A stretch of DNA of 64,000 nucleotides, taken from assembly GCF_008329605.1 (NCBI RefSeq), contig NZ_NPKO01000007.1, forward strand, positions 124,001 through 188,000. The letters are read 5' to 3'. Positions within the stretch are counted from its first letter, which is position 1. Each line of letters starts with the position of its first letter. The notes below the pieces were generated by a model. The model worked only from the letters and a program-made list of their open reading frames with translations. It was not told the origin of the DNA and made no database searches. Shown here piece after piece: positions 43,237-50,808 of the stretch. Source of the stretch: Mycolicibacterium sp. P9-64. GTDB taxonomy: Bacteria; Actinomycetota; Actinomycetes; Mycobacteriales; Mycobacteriaceae. Made by a program: the position numbers and the translations under genes.

Positions 43237-44019
43237 ATGCGTCTTGGTCGAATTGCCAGTCCAGACGGCGTCGCCTTCGTCAGTATCGAAGGGGAGCCGG
43301 ACAAAGAGATCTGCCGTGAGATCGCCGAGCAGTACCTGTCACGAAACCCCACCTTCACGGGGCGCTCGTGGCAGCTGGCCGACGTCCGCCTCCTCGCCCC
43401 GATCCTCGCGCCGAAGGTGATCTGCATGGGCAAGAACTACGCTGCCCATGCGCGCGAGATGGGTGGCGAGCCGCCGGAGGCTCCGGTGATCTTCCTCAAG
43501 CCGAACACCGCGATCATCGGGCCCAACGTGGCCATCCAGTTGCCCGCCGACGCACACCCCGTGCACCACGAGGGCGAGTTGGCCGTCGTGATCGAACGGC
43601 CGTGCAAGGACGTGCGCGCGGCCAAGGCCGCCGAGGTCATCCTCGGCTACACCATCGCCAACGACGTCTCGGCAAGGGATCAGCAACAGCAGGACGGGCA
43701 ATGGACGCGCGCCAAGGGGCACGACACGTTCTGCCCGACCGGGCCATGGATCGAGACCCAGATCGACCCGTCCGAGCTCGACATCCGCACCGACGTCAAC
43801 GGTGAAGTGCGCCAGCACAGCAACACGGCGCTGCTCCTGCACGACGTCGGCGCGATCATCGAGTGGGCCTCGGCGGTGATGACATTGCTCCCCGGTGACC
43901 TGATCCTGACCGGAACACCCGAGGGCGTCGGGCCCATCGAGGACGGCGACGTCGTCAGCGTCACCATCGAGGGTATCGGCACTCTCTCCAATCCCGTTGT
44001 CCGCAAAGGCAAGTCATGA
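43237..44019 (+). CDS. Fumarylacetoacetate hydrolase-family protein (Rv2993c-like)
   Basis: A 260-residue FAH-fold hydrolase or decarboxylase. Seen: ICMGKNYAAHAREM, the metal-binding segment HHEGELAVVI, GYTIANDVSARDQQQQDGQW, KGHDTFCPTGPWI and LTGTPEGVGPI. Members include 2-hydroxyhepta-2,4-diene-1,7-dioate isomerases, acylpyruvases and oxaloacetate decarboxylases; sequence alone does not choose. ATG 43237 lies 7 bases after TAGGCT (43224-43229), suggesting leaderless translation. It overlaps gltX by four bases, as in M. tuberculosis. Confidence 0.92.
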   Translation: MRLGRIASPDGVAFVSIEGEPDKEICREIAEQYLSRNPTFTGRSWQLADVRLLAPILAPKVICMGKNYAAHAREMGGEPPEAPVIFLKPNTAIIGPNVAIQLPADAHPVHHEGELAVVIERPCKDVRAAKAAEVILGYTIANDVSARDQQQQDGQWTRAKGHDTFCPTGPWIETQIDPSELDIRTDVNGEVRQHSNTALLLHDVGAIIEWASAVMTLLPGDLILTGTPEGVGPIEDGDVVSVTIEGIGTLSNPVVRKGKS

Positions 44020-45491
44020 CCAACGAAGCATCAGACGTCCGAGTCCGGTTCTGTCCGTCGCCCACGGGGACCCCGCACGTCGGGTTGGTGAGGACCGCGC
44101 TGTTCAACTGGGCCTACGCCAGGCACTTGGGTGGCACCTTCGTGTTCCGGATCGAGGACACCGACGCCGCCCGCGACAGTGCGGAGAGTTACGCCGCCAT
44201 CCTCGACGCGTTGCGCTGGCTTGGCCTGAACTGGGACGAGGGGCCCGAGATCGGCGGCCCGTACGCGCCGTACCGCCAGTCCGAGCGCGGTGAGCTCTAC
44301 CGCGACGTGGTGGCTCGGCTCTTGGAAGCGGGAGAGGTCTACGAGGCCTACTCGACCGCCGAGGAGGTCGAGGCGCGTCACGTCGCGGCAGGTCGTAATC
44401 CCAAGCTGGGCTACGACAACTACGACCGCACCCTGACCGACGCGCAGCGTGCGCAGTTCGCCGCCGAGGGCCGCAGCCCGGTGCTGCGACTGCGGATGCC
44501 CGACGAGGATCTGACCTGGAATGACCTGGTGCGCGGACCGACGACGTTCGCCGCAGGCACGGTGCCCGACTTCGCCATCACCCGCGGCAGCGGAGATCCG
44601 TTGTACACCTTGGTCAACCCGGTCGACGATGCGTCGATGAAGATCACCCACGTGCTGCGCGGCGAGGACATCCTGCCGTCCACGCCGAGGCAGATCGCGC
44701 TGTACCAAGCGCTCATGCGGATCGGTGTCGCCGATCGGGTGCCCGAATTCGCCCATTTGCCAAGCGTTCTCGGTGACGGCAACAAGAAGCTATCCAAGCG
44801 CGACCCGCAGTCCAATCTCTTCCTGCACCGCGATCGCGGGTTCATCCCCGAAGGTCTTCTGAACTACCTTGCGCTGCTCGGCTGGGGGATAGCCGACGAC
44901 CACGACCTGTTCAGCCTCGACGAGATGGTGGCCGCGTTCGACGTCCGCAACGTCAACTCCAACCCCGCTCGCTTCGATCAGAAGAAGGCCGACGCCATCA
45001 ACGCCGAGCACATTCGGATGCTCGGCGAAGACGACTTCACGGCCCGGCTGCGCGACTACTTCGTGGCACACGGCCACGACACCGGGCTCGACGACGCCGG
45101 GTTCGCCGCGGCCGCCAAACTGGTGCAGACCAGGATCGTCGTACTCGGCGATGCCTGGGATCTGTTGAAGTTCCTTGACCGCAGCAGCTTCACGCTCGAC
45201 GAGAAGTCCGCAGCCAAGGAACTGCGCGCCGATGCCGTCCCGGTACTCGACGCGGCGGTGGTCGCGCTCGAGGGGGTCACGGAGTGGTCGACGGCCGAGA
45301 TCGAGGCCGCACTGAAGGCGTCGCTGCTGGACACGCTCGAGCTCAAGCCCCGCAAGGCGTTCGGCCCGATCAGGGTGGCGGCCACCGGTTCCTCGGTCAG
45401 CCCACCGCTTTTCGAGTCGCTCGAGCTGCTGGGCCGAGACCGCAGCCTGAGCCGGCTGAGGGCCGCCCGCGACGTCGCCGCGCAGGGGTGA
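44016..45491 (+). CDS. gltX: Glutamyl-tRNA synthetase
   Basis: GltX (491 aa, class I) charges tRNA-Glu. Because GatCAB is present and no glutaminyl-tRNA synthetase is seen here, it is expected to be non-discriminating and also make Glu-tRNA(Gln). Seen: the HIGH-like motif SPTGTPHVGLVRTALFNWA, the fold segment FVFRIEDTDAARD, and KLSKRDP. The helical anticodon-binding domain fills the C-terminal third. It overlaps the hydrolase gene by four bases, and its two cognate tRNA genes lie 130-265 bases downstream. Confidence 0.97.
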   Translation: MTNEASDVRVRFCPSPTGTPHVGLVRTALFNWAYARHLGGTFVFRIEDTDAARDSAESYAAILDALRWLGLNWDEGPEIGGPYAPYRQSERGELYRDVVARLLEAGEVYEAYSTAEEVEARHVAAGRNPKLGYDNYDRTLTDAQRAQFAAEGRSPVLRLRMPDEDLTWNDLVRGPTTFAAGTVPDFAITRGSGDPLYTLVNPVDDASMKITHVLRGEDILPSTPRQIALYQALMRIGVADRVPEFAHLPSVLGDGNKKLSKRDPQSNLFLHRDRGFIPEGLLNYLALLGWGIADDHDLFSLDEMVAAFDVRNVNSNPARFDQKKADAINAEHIRMLGEDDFTARLRDYFVAHGHDTGLDDAGFAAAAKLVQTRIVVLGDAWDLLKFLDRSSFTLDEKSAAKELRADAVPVLDAAVVALEGVTEWSTAEIEAALKASLLDTLELKPRKAFGPIRVAATGSSVSPPLFESLELLGRDRSLSRLRAARDVAAQG

Positions 45492-45621
45492 CCCGGGGCG
45501 TGAAAAACGTGGCCGAAATCTTTGGTAGTCTGCCTGTCGGCCCGTGAACGGAAAGTGATGGCTCGCCCCGTCACATGACCGGTCCGGAAAATGCTTGTGA
45601 CCAGCGGTTATAGGCAGCCCA

Positions 45622-45693
45622 TGGGGTATGGTGTAATTGGCAACACAGCGGTTTCTGGTACCGCCATTCTAGGTTCGAGTCCTGGTACCCCAG
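45622..45693 (+). tRNA. tRNA-Gln (anticodon CTG)
   Basis: A 72-base cloverleaf. Acceptor TGGGGTA (45622-45628) pairs with TACCCCA (45686-45692), discriminator G, and CCA is encoded at 45694-45696. The anticodon stem GCGGT/ACCGC surrounds loop TTCTGGT, giving CTG for CAG codons. The T arm contains GGTTCGAGTCC. Its charging depends on GltX plus GatCAB, both in this window. Confidence 0.95.
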
Positions 45694-45756
45694 CCAACGA
45701 AAGTGAATTAGGTCAGCATTCGCTCCTGAGCTATGCTGGCTCTCCGGATTGGTCTT

Positions 45757-45829
45757 GGCCCCGTCGTCTAGCGGCCTAGGACGCCGCCCTCTCACGGCGG
45801 TAGCGTGGGTTCGAATCCCATCGGGGCTA
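45757..45829 (+). tRNA. tRNA-Glu (anticodon CTC)
   Basis: A 73-base cloverleaf. Acceptor GGCCCCG (45757-45763) pairs with CGGGGCT (45822-45828, outermost pair G-U), discriminator A, CCA encoded at 45830-45832. The anticodon stem CCGCC/GGCGG holds loop CTCTCAC, giving CTC for GAG codons. The T arm has GGTTCGAATCC. It is the second tRNA of a pair following gltX. Confidence 0.95.
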
Positions 45830-45874
45830 CCACATCCGGTTCTGCGTCAGCAGACGCTGAGCTTGCAGACAAAG

Positions 45875-45913
45875 GAGCGCCCGTTCCGAGAAATCGGAAC
45901 CGGGCGCTCTTTG
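45875..45913 (+). terminator. Terminator after the tRNA pair
   Basis: gagcgcccgttccga (45875-45889) pairs with tcggaaccgggcgctc (45894-45909) across a gaaa tetraloop, with one bulged base, followed by a T-rich tttgtattt. It is the most conventional intrinsic terminator in the window and should end the tRNA-Gln/tRNA-Glu transcript. Confidence 0.88.
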
Positions 45914-46002
45914 TATTTCCGCTTGTATTTCCGCCTCGCGACATCTGCACGAGGGTCGTGATCCGGGGACGCGCACAGCCAAGGCGCAGATCTCGGCGCG
46001 GG

Positions 46003-46704
46003 TCAGAGCCGCCGCGTCAGCGCTTCGGACGCCGCCAGCAGGTCCGCCGCCCAGCGTGCACCCGGCCGCCTTCCCATCCGGTCGATGGGGCCCGATACCG
46101 ACACCGCCGCGATCACGGCGCCATTGCCGTCGCGTACGGGCGCCGAGACACTCGCCACACCGGGCTCGCGTTCGGCCGCGCTCTGCGCCCATCCCCGCTT
46201 GCGCACCTCGGCCAGAGTGCGGTCGGTGAACTTCGCCGACGGCAGGACCGCCTGCTGAGTGCCCGAGTCGCTGAACGCCAACAGAACCTTGGCGCCCGAC
46301 CCCGCCGTCATCGGAAGGCGCGTGCCGACCGGAACGGTGTCCCGAAGTCCCGCTGGGGGCTCGAGAGCCACGATGCAGACACGCGACGTGCCCTCGCGGC
46401 GGTAGAGCTGCACGCTCTCGCCGGTGATTTCGCGCAACCGGGGCAGCACCGCCGCGCCCGCGGCCAGAAGGGGGTCGTGCACGTGGCCCGCCAGCTCGGT
46501 CAGTCCAGGGCCGAGGCGCCACCGCCCCTCGGCGTCACGGGCAAGCAGCCGATGGGTTTCGAGGCCGGCGGCCAGCCGGTGGGCCGTCGCCCGGGGAAGA
46601 CCGGTGCGTTCGCAAAGTTCGGCCAGCCCGCAGGGTGACTCGGCCACCGAGTGCAGTACGCCCACCGCTTTGTCGAGAACGCCGATGCCGCTATCCTGTC
46701 TCAC
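46003..46704 (-). CDS. IclR-family regulator upstream of leuCD (LtbR/NdgR-like)
   Basis: A 233-residue regulator. The N-terminal winged helix is VLDKAVGVLHSVAESPCGLAELCERTGLPRATAHRLAAGLETH; the C-terminal IclR effector domain contains TGESVQLYRREG, GTRLPMTAGSGAKVLLAF and GVASVSAPVRDGNGAVIAAVSVSGP. Divergent IclR regulators next to leuCD are LtbR in Corynebacterium and NdgR in Streptomyces, which control leucine genes; the same arrangement here supports that role. Start GTG 46704, 76 bases from leuC. Confidence 0.92.
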   Translation of the reverse strand: MRQDSGIGVLDKAVGVLHSVAESPCGLAELCERTGLPRATAHRLAAGLETHRLLARDAEGRWRLGPGLTELAGHVHDPLLAAGAAVLPRLREITGESVQLYRREGTSRVCIVALEPPAGLRDTVPVGTRLPMTAGSGAKVLLAFSDSGTQQAVLPSAKFTDRTLAEVRKRGWAQSAAEREPGVASVSAPVRDGNGAVIAAVSVSGPIDRMGRRPGARWAADLLAASEALTRRL

Positions 46705-46740
46705 AGAGAGATACTAGCTTCCCGCATATTGAGATCGCCA
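46699..46740. promoter_or_regulatory. iclR/leuC control region
   Basis: TCTC-aca-GAGA (46699-46709) is a small palindrome at the iclR start codon. ATATTGAGATCGCCA (46726-46740) lies 41-55 bases before leuC and is repeated, with two changes, upstream of the MFS gene. The region is relatively AT-rich and is the likely binding site of the IclR regulator. Confidence 0.45.
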
Positions 46741-46780
46741 GCCCGGCACCATGCGGATCGCCCAAAGGATTGAAGACGTC

Positions 46781-48220
46781 ATGACCGAAGAACCACGCAC
46801 CTTGGCCGAGAAGGTCTGGGCCGACCACGTTGTCGTCGAAGGGTCCGGTGAGGGCGCCGCGCGCGAACCCGACCTCATCTACATCGACCTCCACTTGGTC
46901 CACGAGGTGACCAGCCCGCAGGCCTTCGACGGGCTGCGGCTCGCGGGCCGACCCGTGCGGCGACCGGATCTCACCATCGCCACCGAGGATCACAACGTGC
47001 CGACGATCGACATCGACAAGCCGATCGCCGACCCGGTCTCGCGCACTCAGGTGGAGACGCTGCGTCGCAACTGTGAGGAGTTCGGCGTCCGGCTCTACCC
47101 GATGGGCGACATCGAGCAGGGCATCGTTCACATCATCGGACCGCAACTTGGTCTGACCCAGCCCGGCACCACCGTGGTGTGTGGCGATAGCCACACCTCG
47201 ACCCACGGCGCCTTCGGTGCGCTGGCGATGGGCATCGGCACATCTGAGGTCGAGCACGTGCTGGCCACCCAGACACTTCCGCTGCGGCCGTTCAAGACCA
47301 TGGCGGTCAACGTCGACGGCGTTCTGCCCGCCGGGGTCAGCGCCAAGGATGTCATCCTCGCGGTGATCGCGAAGATCGGCACCGGCGGCGGCCAGGGCTA
47401 CGTCATCGAATACCGCGGCAGCGCCATCGAATCGCTTTCGATGGAGGGCCGGATGACGATCTGCAACATGAGCATCGAGGCGGGCGCGCGGGCCGGGATG
47501 GTGGCCCCCGACCAGACGACGTTCGAGTTCCTGCGCGGCCGTCCGCACGCACCGAAGGGTGCGGACTGGGATGCGGCGGTGGAGGCGTGGAGCCTGTTGC
47601 GCACCGACGAGGGAGCCGAATTCGACGCCGAGGTCTACCTCGACGCCGCGACGCTGAGCCCGTTCGTCACCTGGGGAACCAACCCGGGACAGGGCGTTCC
47701 GCTGTCCGCGGCCGTGCCCGACCCCGAATTGATGTTCGACGAGGGGGAGCGCCAGTCGGCCGAGAAGGCGTTGGTCTACATGGACTTAGCGCCGGGCACC
47801 GCGATGCGCGACATCCCCATCGACACGGTCTTCGTCGGGTCGTGCACCAACGGGCGCATCGAGGATCTGCGGGTCGTGGCGGACATCCTGCGAGGCAGGA
47901 AGATCGCCGACGGCATGCGGATGCTGGTGGTGCCGGGCTCGATGCGGGTACGCGCACAGGCCGAATCCGAAGGGCTGGGCGACATCTTCGTCGCCGCGGG
48001 AGCGGAGTGGCGGCAGGCAGGCTGCTCGATGTGCCTGGGCATGAACCCCGATCAGCTCGCTCCCGGCGAGCGCAGCGCGTCGACCTCCAACCGAAACTTC
48101 GAGGGCAGACAAGGCAAGGGCGGCCGCACCCATCTGGTGTCGCCGGCCGTCGCCGCCGCCACCGCGGTGCGCGGAACCCTGTCCTCGCCAGCCGACCTGC
48201 CCGCCGCCTCGAATCGTTAG
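46781..48220 (+). CDS. leuC: 3-isopropylmalate dehydratase large subunit
   Basis: LeuC (479 aa) with LeuD isomerises 2- to 3-isopropylmalate using a [4Fe-4S] cluster. Seen: VCGDSHTSTHGAFGALAMGIGTSEVEHVLATQ, and cluster cysteines in FVGSCTNGRIEDL and CSMCLGMNPD. ATG 46781 gives MTEEPRTLAEKVW, the family start; an upstream ATG at 46751 has no ribosome site. It is divergent from iclR and followed by leuD after 10 bases. Confidence 0.97.
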   Translation: MTEEPRTLAEKVWADHVVVEGSGEGAAREPDLIYIDLHLVHEVTSPQAFDGLRLAGRPVRRPDLTIATEDHNVPTIDIDKPIADPVSRTQVETLRRNCEEFGVRLYPMGDIEQGIVHIIGPQLGLTQPGTTVVCGDSHTSTHGAFGALAMGIGTSEVEHVLATQTLPLRPFKTMAVNVDGVLPAGVSAKDVILAVIAKIGTGGGQGYVIEYRGSAIESLSMEGRMTICNMSIEAGARAGMVAPDQTTFEFLRGRPHAPKGADWDAAVEAWSLLRTDEGAEFDAEVYLDAATLSPFVTWGTNPGQGVPLSAAVPDPELMFDEGERQSAEKALVYMDLAPGTAMRDIPIDTVFVGSCTNGRIEDLRVVADILRGRKIADGMRMLVVPGSMRVRAQAESEGLGDIFVAAGAEWRQAGCSMCLGMNPDQLAPGERSASTSNRNFEGRQGKGGRTHLVSPAVAAATAVRGTLSSPADLPAASNR

Positions 48221-48230
48221 GGAAGACCTC

Positions 48231-48824
48231 ATGGACGCGTTTCACACCCACACCGGGATCGGTGTCCCGCTGCGCCGCTCGAATGTCGACACCGACCAGA
48301 TCATTCCGGCGGTCTATCTGAAGCGGGTAACCCGAACGGGTTTCGAGGACGGCTTGTTCGCGGCCTGGCGGGCCGATCCGTCCTTCATTCTGAATCTGCC
48401 GCCCTTCGACAAGGGCTCGGTCTTGGTGGCCGGACCGGATTTCGGCACCGGCTCGTCACGCGAGCACGCGGTGTGGGCGCTCATGGACTACGGCTTCCGG
48501 GTCGTCATCTCGTCGCGCTTCGCCGACATCTTCCGCGGCAATTCGGGCAAGGCGGGGCTTCTTGCGGCAGAAGTCGCACAAGACGATGTGGAACTCCTGT
48601 GGAAGCTCATCGAGCAGCAGCCGGGGCTGGAAATCACTGTGAACCTACAAGATCGGACGGTCGCCGCTGGAACGGTCCTGCTGCCGTTCAAGATTGACGA
48701 CTACACCGCCTGGCGACTGATCGAGGGCCTCGACGATATAGGCCTTACGCTGCGGAAACAGGATGAGATCACGGCCTTCGAGCAGCGCCGTCCGAGCTGG
48801 AAACCGAACACTCTCCAGGCCTGA
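48231..48824 (+). CDS. leuD: 3-isopropylmalate dehydratase small subunit
   Basis: LeuD (197 aa) supplies the swivelling substrate-binding domain of isopropylmalate isomerase. Seen: GVPLRRSNVDTDQIIPAVYLKRV, GPDFGTGSSREHAVWAL and ISSRFADIFRGNSGKAGLL. The start follows ggaagacctc, 10 bases after leuC, so they form one operon. A weak inverted repeat (ccaccgccggtgtgg, near 48882) may end the transcript. Confidence 0.97.
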   Translation: MDAFHTHTGIGVPLRRSNVDTDQIIPAVYLKRVTRTGFEDGLFAAWRADPSFILNLPPFDKGSVLVAGPDFGTGSSREHAVWALMDYGFRVVISSRFADIFRGNSGKAGLLAAEVAQDDVELLWKLIEQQPGLEITVNLQDRTVAAGTVLLPFKIDDYTAWRLIEGLDDIGLTLRKQDEITAFEQRRPSWKPNTLQA

Positions 48825-48952
48825 CCGAGGGGTCCGTCGGGGCCGAAATAGCGTCCAGCAACCCCGTTTTAGGACTTGCGTACCACCGCCGGTGTGGGGC
48901 AACCAGATTGCCGAATTGGCCGCCAGCTACTCCTGAAATTCGGCGTGGCTCT

Positions 48953-48981
48953 TGGAAATCAGTGGTGTAAAGGTTTACCGT
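48953..48981 (+). promoter_or_regulatory. Candidate hupB promoter
   Basis: TTGGAA (48953-48958), a 17-base spacer and TACCGT (48976-48981) resemble a housekeeping promoter; TACCGT is also the ilv -10 box. A small palindrome gtaaaggtttac (48967-48978) overlaps the -10 region and could be a regulator site. Confidence 0.45.
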
Positions 48982-49027
48982 AGCTTTCAGTTGGCTCAAG
49001 GTGGGCCACTGGCTTCGGAGGTTTTGC

Positions 49028-49687
49028 ATGAACAAGGCAGAGCTCATCGACGTCCTCACGGACAAGTTGGGCACCGATCGTCGGCAGGCAACAGCCGCCG
49101 TAGAGAACGTCGTGGACACCATCGTGCGTGCCGTCCACAAGGGCGACAGCGTCACAATCACAGGCTTCGGCGTTTTCGAACAACGCCGCCGCGCCGCCCG
49201 TGTCGCGCGTAACCCGCGTACCGGCGAGACGGTCAAGGTGAAGCCTACGTCTGTACCGGCATTCCGGCCGGGCGCTCAATTCAAGGCGGTTGTGTCTGGC
49301 GCACAGCGTCTCCCGTCGGAAGGACCTGCAGTGAAGCGTGGTGCTACGGCTACACCGGCCAGGAAGGTCGCCGTCAAGAAGGCGGCCGTCAAGAAGGCCG
49401 CGACCAAGGCTCCGGCCAAGAAGGCGCCCGTCAAGAAGGCAGCTCCGGTCAAGAAGGCCGCAGTGAAGGCTCCCGCCAAGAAGGCTCCGGTCAAGAAGGC
49501 CGCCGTCGCGAAGAAGGCTCCGGCCGCCAAGAAGGCGCCGGCCAAGAAGGCCCCGGTCGCCAAGAAGGCTCCGGTCAAGAAGGCCGCAGTGAAGAAGGCC
49601 GCCCCCGCCGCCAAGAAGGCCGCGACCAAGGCGCCTGCCAAGAAGGCTCCCGCCAAGAAGGCACCGGCCAAGAAGGGCCGTAAGTAA
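49028..49687 (+). CDS. hupB: Nucleoid protein HupB (HU with histone H1-like tail)
   Basis: A 219-residue protein. Residues 1-90 are a complete HU domain (MNKAELIDVLTDKLGTDRRQ, VTITGFGVFEQRRRAARVARNPRTGE). From ~105 on, the chain is almost only Lys, Ala, Pro and Val in repeats such as KKAPVKKAA and PAKKAPAKK, the mycobacterial HupB tail (also Hlp/MDP1). It compacts DNA and is a major nucleoid protein. cggagg lies 6 bases before the ATG. The tail length differs among species because the coding repeats vary. Confidence 0.97.
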   Translation: MNKAELIDVLTDKLGTDRRQATAAVENVVDTIVRAVHKGDSVTITGFGVFEQRRRAARVARNPRTGETVKVKPTSVPAFRPGAQFKAVVSGAQRLPSEGPAVKRGATATPARKVAVKKAAVKKAATKAPAKKAPVKKAAPVKKAAVKAPAKKAPVKKAAVAKKAPAAKKAPAKKAPVAKKAPVKKAAVKKAAPAAKKAATKAPAKKAPAKKAPAKKGRK

Positions 49688-49717
49688 GCAGCACTACCGG
49701 ATTCAGTTCCGGTACAA

Positions 49718-49750
49718 GACACGCCGTGGACCATGGGTCCACGGCGTGTC
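49718..49750. terminator. Bidirectional terminator between hupB and mutT1
   Basis: gacacgccgtggacc (49718-49732) pairs perfectly with ggtccacggcgtgtc (49736-49750) around a 3-base loop, a 15-bp stem. It sits between two convergent genes, 31 bases after hupB and 21 before the mutT1 stop, so it can serve both. Confidence 0.85.
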
Positions 49751-49770
49751 CGTGTGTAATGGGGTGACGT

Positions 49771-50691
49771 CTAGGGACGCACGGCCAGCGGGCTGTCGAT
49801 GTGGTCAGCGGCCACCAGCTTGTCGCCGGCCAGCGACATCACCCACGCGCTGCCCTTGCGGTTGCGTGACTTGTCGGGACGGACGCCGTCCCTGTCACAC
49901 CACCAGGCGACGAGATGCGGAATCACTTTCCCCTGGGTACAGATCACCGGCGTGCCATCGCTCTTCGCGATCTCGATGAGCCGCCGCCTGCCGGCCTGGT
50001 GCGAGTCGGCGTAGGCCTCCTCGGTCAGCGTGGGCTCGTCCTGAATCTTCACACCGAGTTCCTCGGCGAGTGGTTCTACCGTCTGGTGGCACCGCGTGCG
50101 GGGCGCCGCGTAGACCTCGGTGGCGCCGAACGCGAGCAGCAGACCCACCAGTGACTCGGCCTGTGCGCGCCCGCGCTCGTCCAGTGGCCGCTCGTGGTCG
50201 TCGCCCTTGTACCGCGACTTCCTGCCTGCGAGGCCGTGCCGCACGATCAGCACCGTCTTGGTGTCGGCGGGCTGCTTGGCGAAGCGGCGCAGCACTTTTC
50301 GGTCATCCGGGTACTGCAGGCGCTTGATCGCGTCGGCGACCGGCAGCCAGATCAACGCATCGACCTCGTCGCCTGCGATGAACTCGCCACCAAGCGTCCG
50401 TGCCGCCCAGTACCGGACCTTCTTGGTGCCCTCTTCGACGGGGTAGCTGATCGACGGGAGCTCCCGACCGAGCTCGGCGGCGTAACCGGTCTCCTCTTCG
50501 ACTTCGCGCACCGCGGTGACCGGCTCGCTCTCGCCGGGATCGACCTTGCCCTTGGGCAGCGACCAATCGTCGTAGCGCGGCCGGTGCACGACGGCGACTT
50601 CCGTCGATTCCGAATCTTCGGCATGTCGCCACAGCACGGCACCAGCGGCCAGGATGGCCTTGGCGGCGGGGGGAGTAGACGTCTTGCGCAC
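49771..50691 (-). CDS. mutT1: MutT1: Nudix hydrolase with histidine phosphatase domain
   Basis: A 306-residue two-domain enzyme. The Nudix domain has KGKVDPGESEPVTAVREVEE leading into ETGY (box at ~48-70). The C-terminal histidine phosphatase domain starts with LIVRHGLAGRKS (catalytic RHG 150-152) and contains DERGRAQAESL. MutT1 of mycobacteria removes oxidised guanine nucleotides (8-oxo-GTP/dGTP) and also acts on diadenosine polyphosphates. GTG 50691 follows aggag at good spacing. Position beside hupB and ppk matches Rv2985. Confidence 0.95.
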   Translation of the reverse strand: MRKTSTPPAAKAILAAGAVLWRHAEDSESTEVAVVHRPRYDDWSLPKGKVDPGESEPVTAVREVEEETGYAAELGRELPSISYPVEEGTKKVRYWAARTLGGEFIAGDEVDALIWLPVADAIKRLQYPDDRKVLRRFAKQPADTKTVLIVRHGLAGRKSRYKGDDHERPLDERGRAQAESLVGLLLAFGATEVYAAPRTRCHQTVEPLAEELGVKIQDEPTLTEEAYADSHQAGRRRLIEIAKSDGTPVICTQGKVIPHLVAWWCDRDGVRPDKSRNRKGSAWVMSLAGDKLVAADHIDSPLAVRP

Positions 50692-50763
50692 CTCAACTCC
50701 TGCAGATCATTCGGGGCCCGGGTGCCCCGTCGAGTCGGCCCGCGTCGTCACGACTTCGGCTAA

Positions 50764-50803
50764 TGGTGCCGCTCCTCCTCGGGCTCGTTCCTCGCCCGCA
50801 TCG
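50764..50803. repeat. Possible dispersed GC-rich element between mutT1 and ppk
   Basis: tggtgccgctcctcctcggg and the following ctcgttcctcgcccgcatcg lie in the gap between two co-directional genes. The string has the look of a short intergenic repeat known to me from other mycobacterial genomes, but I found no second copy in this window, so the call rests on memory only. Confidence 0.2.
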
Positions 50804-50808
50804 TCAGG

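Noticed and set aside
45586..45614. A promoter directly in front of tRNA-Gln (TTGTGA ... TATAGG)
   Set aside because: The spacing between the two hexamers is only about 8 bases, which does not fit a sigma-70-type promoter. The tRNAs may be transcribed from a site nearer gltX.
48882..48896. ccaccgccggtgtgg as a leuD terminator
   Set aside because: The stem is short and imperfect with no T-run, so I did not list it as a separate terminator.
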